Origin: Bacteroidales bacterium UBA4360
GTDB lineage: Bacteria > Bacteroidota > Bacteroidia > Bacteroidales > UBA932
Assembly (NCBI GenBank): GCA_002393945.1
Contig: DGSO01000028.1
Span: 23,338-87,337, forward strand
Length of the DNA stretch: 64,000 bases
Direction of reading: 5' to 3'
The position numbers and the translations under genes were made by a program. Under the pieces are notes generated by a model. That model searched no databases and was not told the DNA's origin. It saw only the letters and a list, made by a program, of their open reading frames with translations. Each line of letters opens with the position of its first letter. Positions within the stretch are counted from its first letter, which is position 1. Shown one piece after another: positions 55,812-63,932 of this stretch.

Positions 55812-57857
55812 CTACTCTGCTACGCAGCGGACTGAGAAGCCACGTGCCTGCCGTTCATTAGCGACGCTTGACGTACCATCCGCATTGAGACGTAAGGGGT
55901 AAGCGGTCTTTATATTTACCCACGTGCTACTCCAAATGAGTGTACGCGACCCGGCTTCTCTTATGTAAGCTGTACTTTGACAACCATCCAAGAAGCCAAT
56001 TATAGGGAAAACGATGTACGAGCCTCCGTCTCCCATCTTAACCCATTTGTGGGTAGAATCATACCCAAACCCTGTTGCTGATGAACCTTTCCATACCCCT
56101 TCACCATTCTTAAACTGAGGAACCACATATCCGGGAGGACAAGGATCGTTTATGGTTTTGCTTGTACCCCATAAGGACGCGTCGTTATCTGTCGCCCAAT
56201 ACTGATTGGAATCGCTTCCGGTAGCAACAAAGGTCATTGGAGAAGCATAAGAATCCGCCGCGTTCGTCATAACACCTCCGGCATAATTGAATGAGCCTGT
56301 TGTAGCAATGGGAGTAGAACTTATAGAGGCCGGTCCCGGGAACGGATCCTTTCTTCCCCACGCATAGAATAACCCGAATGAAGAAGCGGCAACATCCGAT
56401 TCTGTAGATGCTTCGGTGACCGTTAAAGCTCCTAAATTACGGTCCATCCAGGTTTGACCACCAAGACCGTATTGGCTAGAAGTCACGTCAGAAGAAGGTA
56501 TCCAAATATGCCAGCTCCAAAGAATATTACCTGCAGTATTCTTCGCTGCAATTACGGCATTGCCAGGCGTAATTTTAGCCGGCATCTTAAAGACGATGAA
56601 AGCATCTTGGCCATCCTGCTGGTCATAGTCAACTGAAGCAATTATTTCACCCACAGAAGGAGCCGTGGCCGAATTCTTTGTCTCCCAGAGTACAACAACA
56701 TCCTTTATATTAGTAAGAACCGATCCGCCCTTACCCTTGGCGGCCTTAAACTTATAGGCCTTTTCTGCGGCAATATCAGTATTGGCGTCAAGAAGATAAC
56801 AGTTAGCAGTGGCACTGGAGCTAAGGTCATAAGCGGTGCTTACATCCACCTCAATGGTATTGTCGTGCTTTGTCGGAGGTACATAGTCGTGCATCGCTCC
56901 AGCAGGAAGAGCGCCCAGATTGATCATATGCCCCGGTTCAATTACTAGAGGAGCAGAAGATGTAATATACTTTTTAAGATCTCCTCCCTTGTAAAATTTG
57001 ATGGTAAAGCCGCTAGGAAGATATACCACATTCGCATAACGTTGGCTTTCCGTGTTATAAGTATATGGGCCAGACCCACTCCTTTGTGCATTAACGGGGA
57101 GGAAAATATGATTGACGGCAGAACCATCTCCGTTAACAGAACCCTGAATACTGGTCAGCGACCCAGTGGTTCCGCCATCATTATATTTTTGACGATACTG
57201 TCCCTCACCAAGGCTCCTTCTGTTCATTTCTACAACTAAAGTAGAATAACCTACAATTTCAGTCCCGGCCGCTCCGGAAAAAGTATAAGAATCGAAGTCT
57301 CCGCTTACAGAGAAAGTGATAGCCGCAGTTAAGTGATTGAGCACTATAGAACTATTGTCATCACTAACATGCCCTGCCATCAATAACTGATTTGTATTCT
57401 GGAAACGGGATCTGCCATAATTGTTATTGCCCGTACTCAAATAATATGGTTGGCCATCAGTATAAGGGTAGGCAACGGTGTAGGGATAATAAGTTCCTTC
57501 GCTCCCAGAGTTATACTGAACATCCAGATCGGAGAAATCTACATCAAAAACAGCCACTTCAGGATTTGTAATATCAGCCGCTTTGATTTCATGGACAATT
57601 CGCTTAGTGGCATCTGAAGAACTGGGATTGCCATAAATCACGATCTTATCACCCTCTTCCCACTGCGTTTTTCCCGTGGTGGTCAGAGAAACTTTTGTTC
57701 CATTCTGGTCTGTCATTTTAGGGAACTCACATGAGACTTTAGTAAGCTGCGGAGTCACCTCGGCATCTTTGACCTGATTTACGTCTATTGATTTCTCGCA
57801 AGAAAGAGCGAGAGCGGCCACACAGAAGTACGCCAAACAAAACTTTACATTTTTCAT
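55812..57857 (-). CDS. Fimbrillin-like/FISUMP lipoprotein, paralog 2
   Basis: The 681-residue lipoprotein (MKNVKFCLAYFCVAALALSC, C20) has a fimbrillin-like N-terminal half (WEEGDKIVIYG, SIVLNHLTAAITFSVSGDFD, HIFLPVNAQ) and a FISUMP C-terminal half (ILWSWHIWIPSS, WMDRNLGALTV, LFYAWGRKDPFPGP, NDPCPPGYVVPQF, VRCVAE). The 3' DNA is close to paralog 1 (shared CTACTCTGCTACGCAGCGGA on the plus strand). A 41-aa peptide gene lies 17 nt upstream. Confidence 0.82.
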   Translation of the reverse strand: MKNVKFCLAYFCVAALALSCEKSIDVNQVKDAEVTPQLTKVSCEFPKMTDQNGTKVSLTTTGKTQWEEGDKIVIYGNPSSSDATKRIVHEIKAADITNPEVAVFDVDFSDLDVQYNSGSEGTYYPYTVAYPYTDGQPYYLSTGNNNYGRSRFQNTNQLLMAGHVSDDNSSIVLNHLTAAITFSVSGDFDSYTFSGAAGTEIVGYSTLVVEMNRRSLGEGQYRQKYNDGGTTGSLTSIQGSVNGDGSAVNHIFLPVNAQRSGSGPYTYNTESQRYANVVYLPSGFTIKFYKGGDLKKYITSSAPLVIEPGHMINLGALPAGAMHDYVPPTKHDNTIEVDVSTAYDLSSSATANCYLLDANTDIAAEKAYKFKAAKGKGGSVLTNIKDVVVLWETKNSATAPSVGEIIASVDYDQQDGQDAFIVFKMPAKITPGNAVIAAKNTAGNILWSWHIWIPSSDVTSSQYGLGGQTWMDRNLGALTVTEASTESDVAASSFGLFYAWGRKDPFPGPASISSTPIATTGSFNYAGGVMTNAADSYASPMTFVATGSDSNQYWATDNDASLWGTSKTINDPCPPGYVVPQFKNGEGVWKGSSATGFGYDSTHKWVKMGDGGSYIVFPIIGFLDGCQSTAYIREAGSRTLIWSSTWVNIKTAYPLRLNADGTSSVANERQARGFSVRCVAE

Positions 57858-57864
57858 AAGTCTT

Positions 57865-57873
57865 TCCTCCTTT
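57865..57873 (-). promoter_or_regulatory. Strong Shine-Dalgarno of FISUMP paralog 2
   Basis: AAAGGAGGA on the minus strand, 7 nt before the ATG at 57857, as for paralog 1. Confidence 0.6.
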
Positions 57874-57874
57874 A

Positions 57875-58000
57875 CTATGACCAGGCAGGGGTATATGGAT
57901 CAACCGTCATATCTGGCACTCCGCCAGAGGCACAAAAGCTCACCTCGGCATTGATCAATAATAGATCGACCACGGGGGTTTCATAAGATTTTAGTTTCAT
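57875..58000 (-). CDS. Small peptide gene 2 (41 aa) upstream of a FISUMP lipoprotein
   Basis: The ATG at 58000 opens 41 codons ending at TAG (57877-57875): MKLKSYETPVVDLLLINAEV, then SFCASGGVPDMTVDPYTPAW and a final Ser. It has no signal peptide. It shares MKLK-x-YETP and FC-x-SGG with peptide 1, and its own -7 box lies 36 nt upstream. Position, promoter and downstream SD-lipoprotein layout are the same as for peptide gene 1. Function unknown. Confidence 0.75.
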   Translation of the reverse strand: MKLKSYETPVVDLLLINAEVSFCASGGVPDMTVDPYTPAWS

Positions 58001-58036
58001 AAGCTATAACGAATTTTGGTTATGCGATTATTGTTC

Positions 58037-58044
58037 CAAAGATA
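58037..58044 (-). promoter_or_regulatory. -7 promoter box of peptide gene 2
   Basis: TATCTTTG on the minus strand, 36 nt before the ATG at 58000. Confidence 0.62.
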
Positions 58045-58095
58045 GTGAATAGCGCATTATCATTAATTAACAGATGAAACCACTTGGGCTAAAAA

Positions 58096-58112
58096 ACCTT
58101 TCGAATAGTTTC
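58096..58112 (-). promoter_or_regulatory. Conserved upstream element of peptide gene 2
   Basis: The minus strand reads GAAACTATTCGAAAGGT and ends 51 bp before the -7 box. It matches the element at 54582-54599 in sequence and spacing. Confidence 0.55.
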
Positions 58113-58127
58113 ACTTGTTAAAAACTA

Positions 58128-60209
58128 TTACAGATTCGTAAACTCAACTTTGTGCAGCCAGGAGGGGTTGCCGCTGTCGCAGTCGTCGCCTATCCAGATG
58201 CAGTTGTTCTTGTGGTCCACGCAGACGGCTTCCGGATTCCAGTTGGCGAAATCGCCCACATAGTAAGTGTTCAGCAGCTTGCTGCCGTCGCCGTTGAAAA
58301 GGTAAAGCGTGAAACCAAGATACTGGGGCCGATCCTTGTTGGAGTTGGAATCAAGGACCCACAGACGGTCGCTTACGGGGTCATAGCAGAGGTCGCCAAC
58401 CTCGGAAATGGTGGAAGTGACATCCCGCAGGCTCTTCTTCCAAAGCTGCGTGCCGTCAAGCTTGTACTCAAACAGCTGCGCACCTGTCTGCGTGCCGAAG
58501 TACAGGTTCCCCTTGTGCCAGGCGATGCCCTCGCAACCGGAGTTGCCCATACTCTCCACGCCTTCGACCTTGATTGAGAAATTATCGTCCTTGCCGTTGT
58601 AGCCCGGTGCAGGGACACGGTAAACAGACTTGGAGCTGCTCTCAAGGCCGATGTACAGGTCTCCGGTGGCGGGATCCATGGTGATGCCTTCAAAATCGGC
58701 CTCGCGGTACCACTGCTGCTGGAAGGTTCCGTCAAAATTGATCCTGAAAAGGGTTCCCTTGTCGTGTATGCCCCAGAGGAAGTCGCCGTCCTTGGAAAGG
58801 CACAGGCCCGACAGTTCCTCAACCATTGCTCCGCCCTTGGTTCCAAGGACGAACTTGGTCACCTTGCCCATGACGGGAAGCGCCTTGGGCTGGTTCTCAT
58901 CGGGTCTTTCATATCGGCCCGGAGCATCCGGATTGCCGTCCATGGCATGCTTCAGGGCATGGCGGAGGGTGCCTTCCTTGTTATCCTCGCGGAACTCCCA
59001 TATCATGGCGCCCAGCATATTCCTGGACTTGAGGAACTCCACCTTGGCATTGACGGATTCGATATCCTCGTAGCTGGCGTACATCTTGCCGAGGGCGTCG
59101 GCAAGGTACGGAACCTTGGCGACATCGTCCCAGACGCGGTAGTTCTTGCCCGCCACGCTCTTGCCATCGCATTCTCCCTTAAAGAAGATATCTTCGAGGT
59201 CCCCGTAATTGACGGTGCCGGGATAATAGTTCCCCGAGGCAAGCTTATAGCCGTCTCCGTGGCCGTAGAACGGCACGCCGAAGTTCATCATCTGGTAGGG
59301 GATGTTCTGCTGGCCGTGGAAAATGTCGTCAATCGCCTCCTGACAGGTGCGGGAACCGGCTATCTGGCTGCGATAGAGAGGAGAATTATGGTACGGAGGA
59401 TTGCCCTCGTCATAAGTCATGACATTGATGTAGTCCACATACTGAAGGGCGCTGTAATTATCCGTATACTTGCCGCTGGAAGAGGCTGCATACGATATAA
59501 TCTTGTCCGGCATAGCCTCCCTCATCTCCTTGAGGAGAGTGATGAAGTTGGTCCAGTCTGAAGGATCGGCACCGTTGACGTATTCTCCGTCCTTGGCGGC
59601 ATAGGTGGGGTATTCCCAGTCTATGTCGAAGCCGTCCGTCCCATACTGGTTGGTAATGGCCACGCACTCGTCGACGAACGCCTTGCGCTTTGCATCGTCC
59701 TTCGCCATCTGGGACCAGCCGTCGGCATTCTTGCCCCAACCGCCCATCTGGAACTTCACCTTGAGCTCGGGATAGCCGGCCTTGTAGGCGACGAACTTCT
59801 GCACCAGGGAGATGGTTCCGGAAGGTATTTCCAGTCCCACGCCGTTCACCTTGTCCTTGAAGCGAACATGCCCCACATTGATGTGGGTGACGGTACTCTT
59901 TATCTCATCGAGGGAGGGGAACCAGTCAGACTTGGTGTACTCCGTATAATAAATCTCGATGATAGGAGTTATGCCGATACGGGCCTTCCTCTCGGGGTTA
60001 TCCCAAGGATTATCCTCCGGAGTGGGGTCTACCGGAGTCACCGGCTCATCCCCGCCGGGATTGGCCGGATCCGTGGGGACCTCGCCCGCAGTGGGCTTGG
60101 TCCCCGGAGCCGGAGCTGTCATCCCCACACGCTCCTGCGTACAGCCTCCGCAGGCCCACAGAAGGCCTGCAACCAGAGGCAGCAAAAATATGTGAGAAGC
60201 TTTTTTCAT
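58128..60209 (-). CDS. Lipoprotein fusing a GH18 domain to an SdiA-regulated/phytase-like propeller
   Basis: The 693-residue lipoprotein (lipobox LLWAC, C20) has a Pro/Asp-rich linker and a GH18 barrel (about 75-430) with DGFDIDWE (catalytic E199), QMGGWG and NVMTYDEG. The second half (about 455-693) is a beta-propeller of the SdiA-regulated/phytase-like type: EELSGLCLSKDGDFLWGIHD, DFEGITMDPATGDLYIGLES, CEGIAWHKGNLYFGTQ, VGDLCYDPVSDRLWVLD and PEAVCVDHKNNCIWIGDD. It lies 11 nt after the upstream FISUMP gene in one operon. Confidence 0.85.
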   Translation of the reverse strand: MKKASHIFLLPLVAGLLWACGGCTQERVGMTAPAPGTKPTAGEVPTDPANPGGDEPVTPVDPTPEDNPWDNPERKARIGITPIIEIYYTEYTKSDWFPSLDEIKSTVTHINVGHVRFKDKVNGVGLEIPSGTISLVQKFVAYKAGYPELKVKFQMGGWGKNADGWSQMAKDDAKRKAFVDECVAITNQYGTDGFDIDWEYPTYAAKDGEYVNGADPSDWTNFITLLKEMREAMPDKIISYAASSSGKYTDNYSALQYVDYINVMTYDEGNPPYHNSPLYRSQIAGSRTCQEAIDDIFHGQQNIPYQMMNFGVPFYGHGDGYKLASGNYYPGTVNYGDLEDIFFKGECDGKSVAGKNYRVWDDVAKVPYLADALGKMYASYEDIESVNAKVEFLKSRNMLGAMIWEFREDNKEGTLRHALKHAMDGNPDAPGRYERPDENQPKALPVMGKVTKFVLGTKGGAMVEELSGLCLSKDGDFLWGIHDKGTLFRINFDGTFQQQWYREADFEGITMDPATGDLYIGLESSSKSVYRVPAPGYNGKDDNFSIKVEGVESMGNSGCEGIAWHKGNLYFGTQTGAQLFEYKLDGTQLWKKSLRDVTSTISEVGDLCYDPVSDRLWVLDSNSNKDRPQYLGFTLYLFNGDGSKLLNTYYVGDFANWNPEAVCVDHKNNCIWIGDDCDSGNPSWLHKVEFTNL

Positions 60210-60220
60210 AGGTCGATAAA

Positions 60221-62080
60221 CTATTCAGCTGCAAGTTCGACGCAACGTACGAAACCACCACGAGCCTTAGGGCCCTCACCTGTAGTGTGAGCATTGCCAT
60301 AATCAGCAAGACGGATATTCAGCAGGTAAGCCTTTACTGTTCCGGAGGCATAAGAAGACCAATATGCCACACGCTGATATACCTTCGAGAAGCTGCCCGG
60401 GCTATAGTCGTCACGATAACCGCAGACCGGGAATACTGCGACAGGGTCACCAATTGTAATATAGCCGTTAGCTGCATCCTCAGACCAACCTGCGAGTGCG
60501 GACAAGTCTCCGCTCATCAAAGGCTGGGTTTTGTCACGGGCGGGAACCTTGTATCCCGGAGGACAAGGATCGTAGACGGTTTTGACGTCGTTCTGCCAAA
60601 GGGTATTGTCGGATTCACCTGTGAGCCAGTCGGCATCGTTTGTATGACCGATAACGGTAGGCTGTGCGATGGTCTCTTCGATTGTCATAGTGGCATCAAT
60701 CTTGGTCACTTCCGTGCCGGCCACTGTCGCATTGCTTCCGCTGGAAGCAGACTTGGGACCTACGAAAGGATCCTTGCGGCCCCACTGATAAGATGTTCCG
60801 AAAGATTCGGAGGTTGCGGGCTCGCCAACAACTGCGGCAACAAGCGCGCCAAGATTACGATCCATCATGGGCGTATTCCACAGACCGTATGTATTGGTTG
60901 TAATCGGCGTTGCAGGAATCCAGATATGCCAGCTCCAGAGAATTGCATCTGAAGCATCCTTGGCGGCGATAAGGGCATTGCCGGGCTTGAGCGTTTCAGG
61001 TGTTGAGAACACCACGAAACCATCTTCAACAGACACGGAAGCAATTACACTGCCTGCAGTAACCGCCTCGTCATTATTCCAGGTTTCCCATACAACGGCA
61101 GCAGATGCCACAGCACCTACGCTTTCGGCGCTGTTACCCTTCACTGAGGGGAACTTGTAGTCGCCGGCCTCGGTGACGATGTAGCAGTTTGCAGATTCCT
61201 TCTTGCCAAGGTTCTTGGGTCCGACCTCAACTTCCTCGGCCTCGATGGTGATATTCACGAAGGAGGTGAGACCTACCTTGGAATCGGCATAGGCAAGGAG
61301 AACTGCGCTCTCGGTGAGCTTAAGGGGGGTGATGGTGATCTTGGCGTCGTCAACCTCCACCTTGAAGGCCTTGGGGTTGTACCCCGATACGCCCACCACG
61401 GTCCCGGCGGTCTTTGCAGACACGGTATAAGGGATGGAGATGGGGTCGAGGGAATTGTATTCGAACTCGGTCGTGCCGATGTTCAGCTTGAAGGCCTCGG
61501 CAAAGGGGATGTTCACGACGGTGTTGTCGGAAAGGGTGAGGACAATCTTGTCGGCCTCTACCTTGATATTGGTAAAGATGCCGTCCTGGAGGGTTGCGCC
61601 GCCTTCCTCGATCTCGATCTTGCCCACCTGGGTGGTCTTGCCGTCAATGGTAACGGTGACATTCCCTTCCTCGTCGATATTGAACGTGGGAGTCTGATAG
61701 ACGGTGACATCCACGCCGCCCACTTGGACTATGACGCCGTCAATTGCCCAGCAGAGGTCTCCGGCGCCGTTTTTCATGACGGTAAGGACAGGGGCGTTGA
61801 CGTCGATGTCCGCATGGATCGTGAAGTATTTCACCTCTCCGCTGGTGTAGGTAACCTTGACGCCGGTGGTCTTACCGGTCTCGGGGTCTACGTATTCCTC
61901 CACCTTCTTGGCGAACACGCCGTCGCCGATGGCAGACTGCAGGGCCGACATTGAACCTTCCAGGGTTGTCACCCTGGTTTCGAGGCTGGAGACCCTATCC
62001 TTCAGTGCGGTGTCGTCATACACGCTGGTGCAGGCTGCAAAGAGCAGGACCGCAGCAAAAGCTGTCAAAATCTTTTTCAT
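60221..62080 (-). CDS. DUF4988-like/FISUMP lipoprotein, paralog 3
   Basis: The 619-residue lipoprotein (MKKILTAFAAVLLFAAC, C17) starts with a short coiled coil (ALKDRVSSLETRVTTLEGSM) and a DUF4988-type region (SALQSAIGDGVFAKKVEEYV, GVKVTYTSGEVKYFTIHAD), unlike paralogs 1, 2 and 4. A BACON/Ig-like section follows. The C-terminal FISUMP domain has ILWSWHIWIPA, MMDRNLGALVA, YQWGRKDPFVGP, DPCPPGYKVPA and FVRCVELAAE. The start at 62080 gives a clean lipoprotein signal; it lies 24 nt after paralog 4. Confidence 0.82.
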   Translation of the reverse strand: MKKILTAFAAVLLFAACTSVYDDTALKDRVSSLETRVTTLEGSMSALQSAIGDGVFAKKVEEYVDPETGKTTGVKVTYTSGEVKYFTIHADIDVNAPVLTVMKNGAGDLCWAIDGVIVQVGGVDVTVYQTPTFNIDEEGNVTVTIDGKTTQVGKIEIEEGGATLQDGIFTNIKVEADKIVLTLSDNTVVNIPFAEAFKLNIGTTEFEYNSLDPISIPYTVSAKTAGTVVGVSGYNPKAFKVEVDDAKITITPLKLTESAVLLAYADSKVGLTSFVNITIEAEEVEVGPKNLGKKESANCYIVTEAGDYKFPSVKGNSAESVGAVASAAVVWETWNNDEAVTAGSVIASVSVEDGFVVFSTPETLKPGNALIAAKDASDAILWSWHIWIPATPITTNTYGLWNTPMMDRNLGALVAAVVGEPATSESFGTSYQWGRKDPFVGPKSASSGSNATVAGTEVTKIDATMTIEETIAQPTVIGHTNDADWLTGESDNTLWQNDVKTVYDPCPPGYKVPARDKTQPLMSGDLSALAGWSEDAANGYITIGDPVAVFPVCGYRDDYSPGSFSKVYQRVAYWSSYASGTVKAYLLNIRLADYGNAHTTGEGPKARGGFVRCVELAAE

Positions 62081-62104
62081 GGTATATCTGTTTTTTGTCA
62101 TTAA

Positions 62105-63916
62105 TTATTCAAGTACACAACGGACAGAACCCAGACGGGCCTTGGGAGCACCCTTGAGGGTGAATGTGCCACCGTCGGGACGGAGGTCATTGCCGGTTCC
62201 GGCGGCATCGGTGGAATTCTTCGCTGTCCAGAACAGGGTGCGCAGGCCCACTTTGGCCATGCCGCCAACGCTGTAGTCATCGCGGTAGCCCGCTATGGGC
62301 AGGACAGTTGCGGGGACGCCTATGGTAAGCCACCCGTAAGTGGAGTTCACGGACCAGCCCGCCTGGCTGCTGATACCGGCCCAGAAAGGAACGGCGGTGT
62401 TCATCGGCGGAACGCGGTATCCGGGAGGACAAGGGTCATAGATGGTCTTGTCGGTATCCGACCAGAGCTCGTTGTCCGGGGCTACCAGCCAGTCTCCGTT
62501 GTTGATGTGGCCAAGGAGACGGGGGTTCGCGATGGACTGCTCGAGGGTTATCTGCGCGGGGGCAACCTCGTCATCGGCACCGGCCCAGGTGGCAAGGGTA
62601 TTGGCGTTTGCAACGCCCGCCGCAGAGAACGGATCCTTTCGGCCCCACTGGTACACGAGACCGTAGGAAAGCGGGTCTACGGTGGCCTCAACGGCCTCTG
62701 CCGCCACAAGGGCGCCAAGGTTGCGGTCCATTATGTCATTGCCCATGACTCCGCCGAAGGATGCCGTCACGATCTCTGTCTTCGGCACCCATATGTGCCA
62801 GCTCCAGAGGATGACGCCGTCGGCATTCCGTGCGGCCACGATGGCATTTCCGGGATGCAGGGTCTCAGGCATGTGGATGATGATGTAGTCCTCTGCATAG
62901 GAGGCCGATGCAACCACGCTTCCGGCCGTAACCTCGGACACATCGTTCCAGGTTTCCCAGAGGACGACGGCATCGTAAGGTTCGTCCAGGAAGGCTATGG
63001 GGTTGTTGCCCTTCACCGCCTTGAACTTGTAGCTGCCGGGCTCCGTAACCACATAACTGTTGGCATTGCCGACGGTATCGAGGTCCTTGATGTCGGCAGA
63101 GAAAGGATTGTCGTAATCCTGGATGTCTGCGCTCACGTCGCCGATAGCAACCACTTCGCCGCGGGTTATATCCAGAGGGTCAGTGTTCTTGTAAATCTTT
63201 ACATATTCGCCGTCCTTCCGGAGTTTAAGGGAGAAACCGCTCTCAAGGGAGGTCCCGTCAGGAAGATATACGACGATGTCTCCACTGCTGATATCGGCCC
63301 CCACCTCGAGTACAGGAGTGCCCACATACTGGTTGTAGAGCTGCTCCTTGTCGGTGATTTTGACCTGGAGGAATTCATAGCCCAGGGCCTCTTTCTTGGG
63401 GGAAGAGAGCAGGTAACCGTCATAGCCCTCGCCTACGGAAAGTGATATGGCTCCGCATATGGGCTGGAAGGCAAAACGGTCTCCGGAGTCGTTGCAGGCT
63501 GCAAGAATCATCTCGTTGGTAGTGGAGAACTTGCTGTAGAAGAAGCAGTGCTTCAGGTTGTCCACCGCCGATGCCGGATAAGAAGCATACAGCGTACTGG
63601 AGCAGTCCTCCCTCTTGTAAGGATAGAGGCCGTCCACGGTCTTTGTGGCCGATTTTCCGTCAGAGGAGATATCCCCTGCGGCAAGGGTCACGGTGACCTG
63701 GTTCTTTGCATATTCGCCGTGAACCACAATCTGGTCTCCTGCTTCCCAGGCGGCCTTAGGGCCGTCCGGGAGCACGAAGGTAAGCGTACGGGTTTCGGGC
63801 TTTGCCTCTTCCTTTGTGGGAACGGGGTCTACGGGCTCCGTTCCGGGCTTGTTCCCACAGGAGAAGACCAGAAGGGCTGCCGTACTTGCAAGGAGTATTC
63901 TATAAATGTTTTTCAT
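62105..63916 (-). CDS. Fimbrillin-like/FISUMP lipoprotein, paralog 4
   Basis: The 603-residue lipoprotein (MKNIYRILLASTAALLVFSC, C20) has a fimbrillin-like N-terminal region (AAWEAGDQIVVHGEYAKNQV, FAFQPICGAISLSVGEGYDG, VVYLPDGTSLESGFSL) and a FISUMP C-terminus (ILWSWHIWVPKT, IMDRNLGALVA, YQWGRKDPFSA, YDPCPPGYRVPP, SVRCVLE). The start at 63916 is chosen over 63940 for the signal peptide. A peptide gene ending at 63933 precedes it. It is the first gene of the 62-58 kb operon. Confidence 0.82.
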   Translation of the reverse strand: MKNIYRILLASTAALLVFSCGNKPGTEPVDPVPTKEEAKPETRTLTFVLPDGPKAAWEAGDQIVVHGEYAKNQVTVTLAAGDISSDGKSATKTVDGLYPYKREDCSSTLYASYPASAVDNLKHCFFYSKFSTTNEMILAACNDSGDRFAFQPICGAISLSVGEGYDGYLLSSPKKEALGYEFLQVKITDKEQLYNQYVGTPVLEVGADISSGDIVVYLPDGTSLESGFSLKLRKDGEYVKIYKNTDPLDITRGEVVAIGDVSADIQDYDNPFSADIKDLDTVGNANSYVVTEPGSYKFKAVKGNNPIAFLDEPYDAVVLWETWNDVSEVTAGSVVASASYAEDYIIIHMPETLHPGNAIVAARNADGVILWSWHIWVPKTEIVTASFGGVMGNDIMDRNLGALVAAEAVEATVDPLSYGLVYQWGRKDPFSAAGVANANTLATWAGADDEVAPAQITLEQSIANPRLLGHINNGDWLVAPDNELWSDTDKTIYDPCPPGYRVPPMNTAVPFWAGISSQAGWSVNSTYGWLTIGVPATVLPIAGYRDDYSVGGMAKVGLRTLFWTAKNSTDAAGTGNDLRPDGGTFTLKGAPKARLGSVRCVLE

Positions 63917-63932
63917 AGCAGTATTCCTTTTA

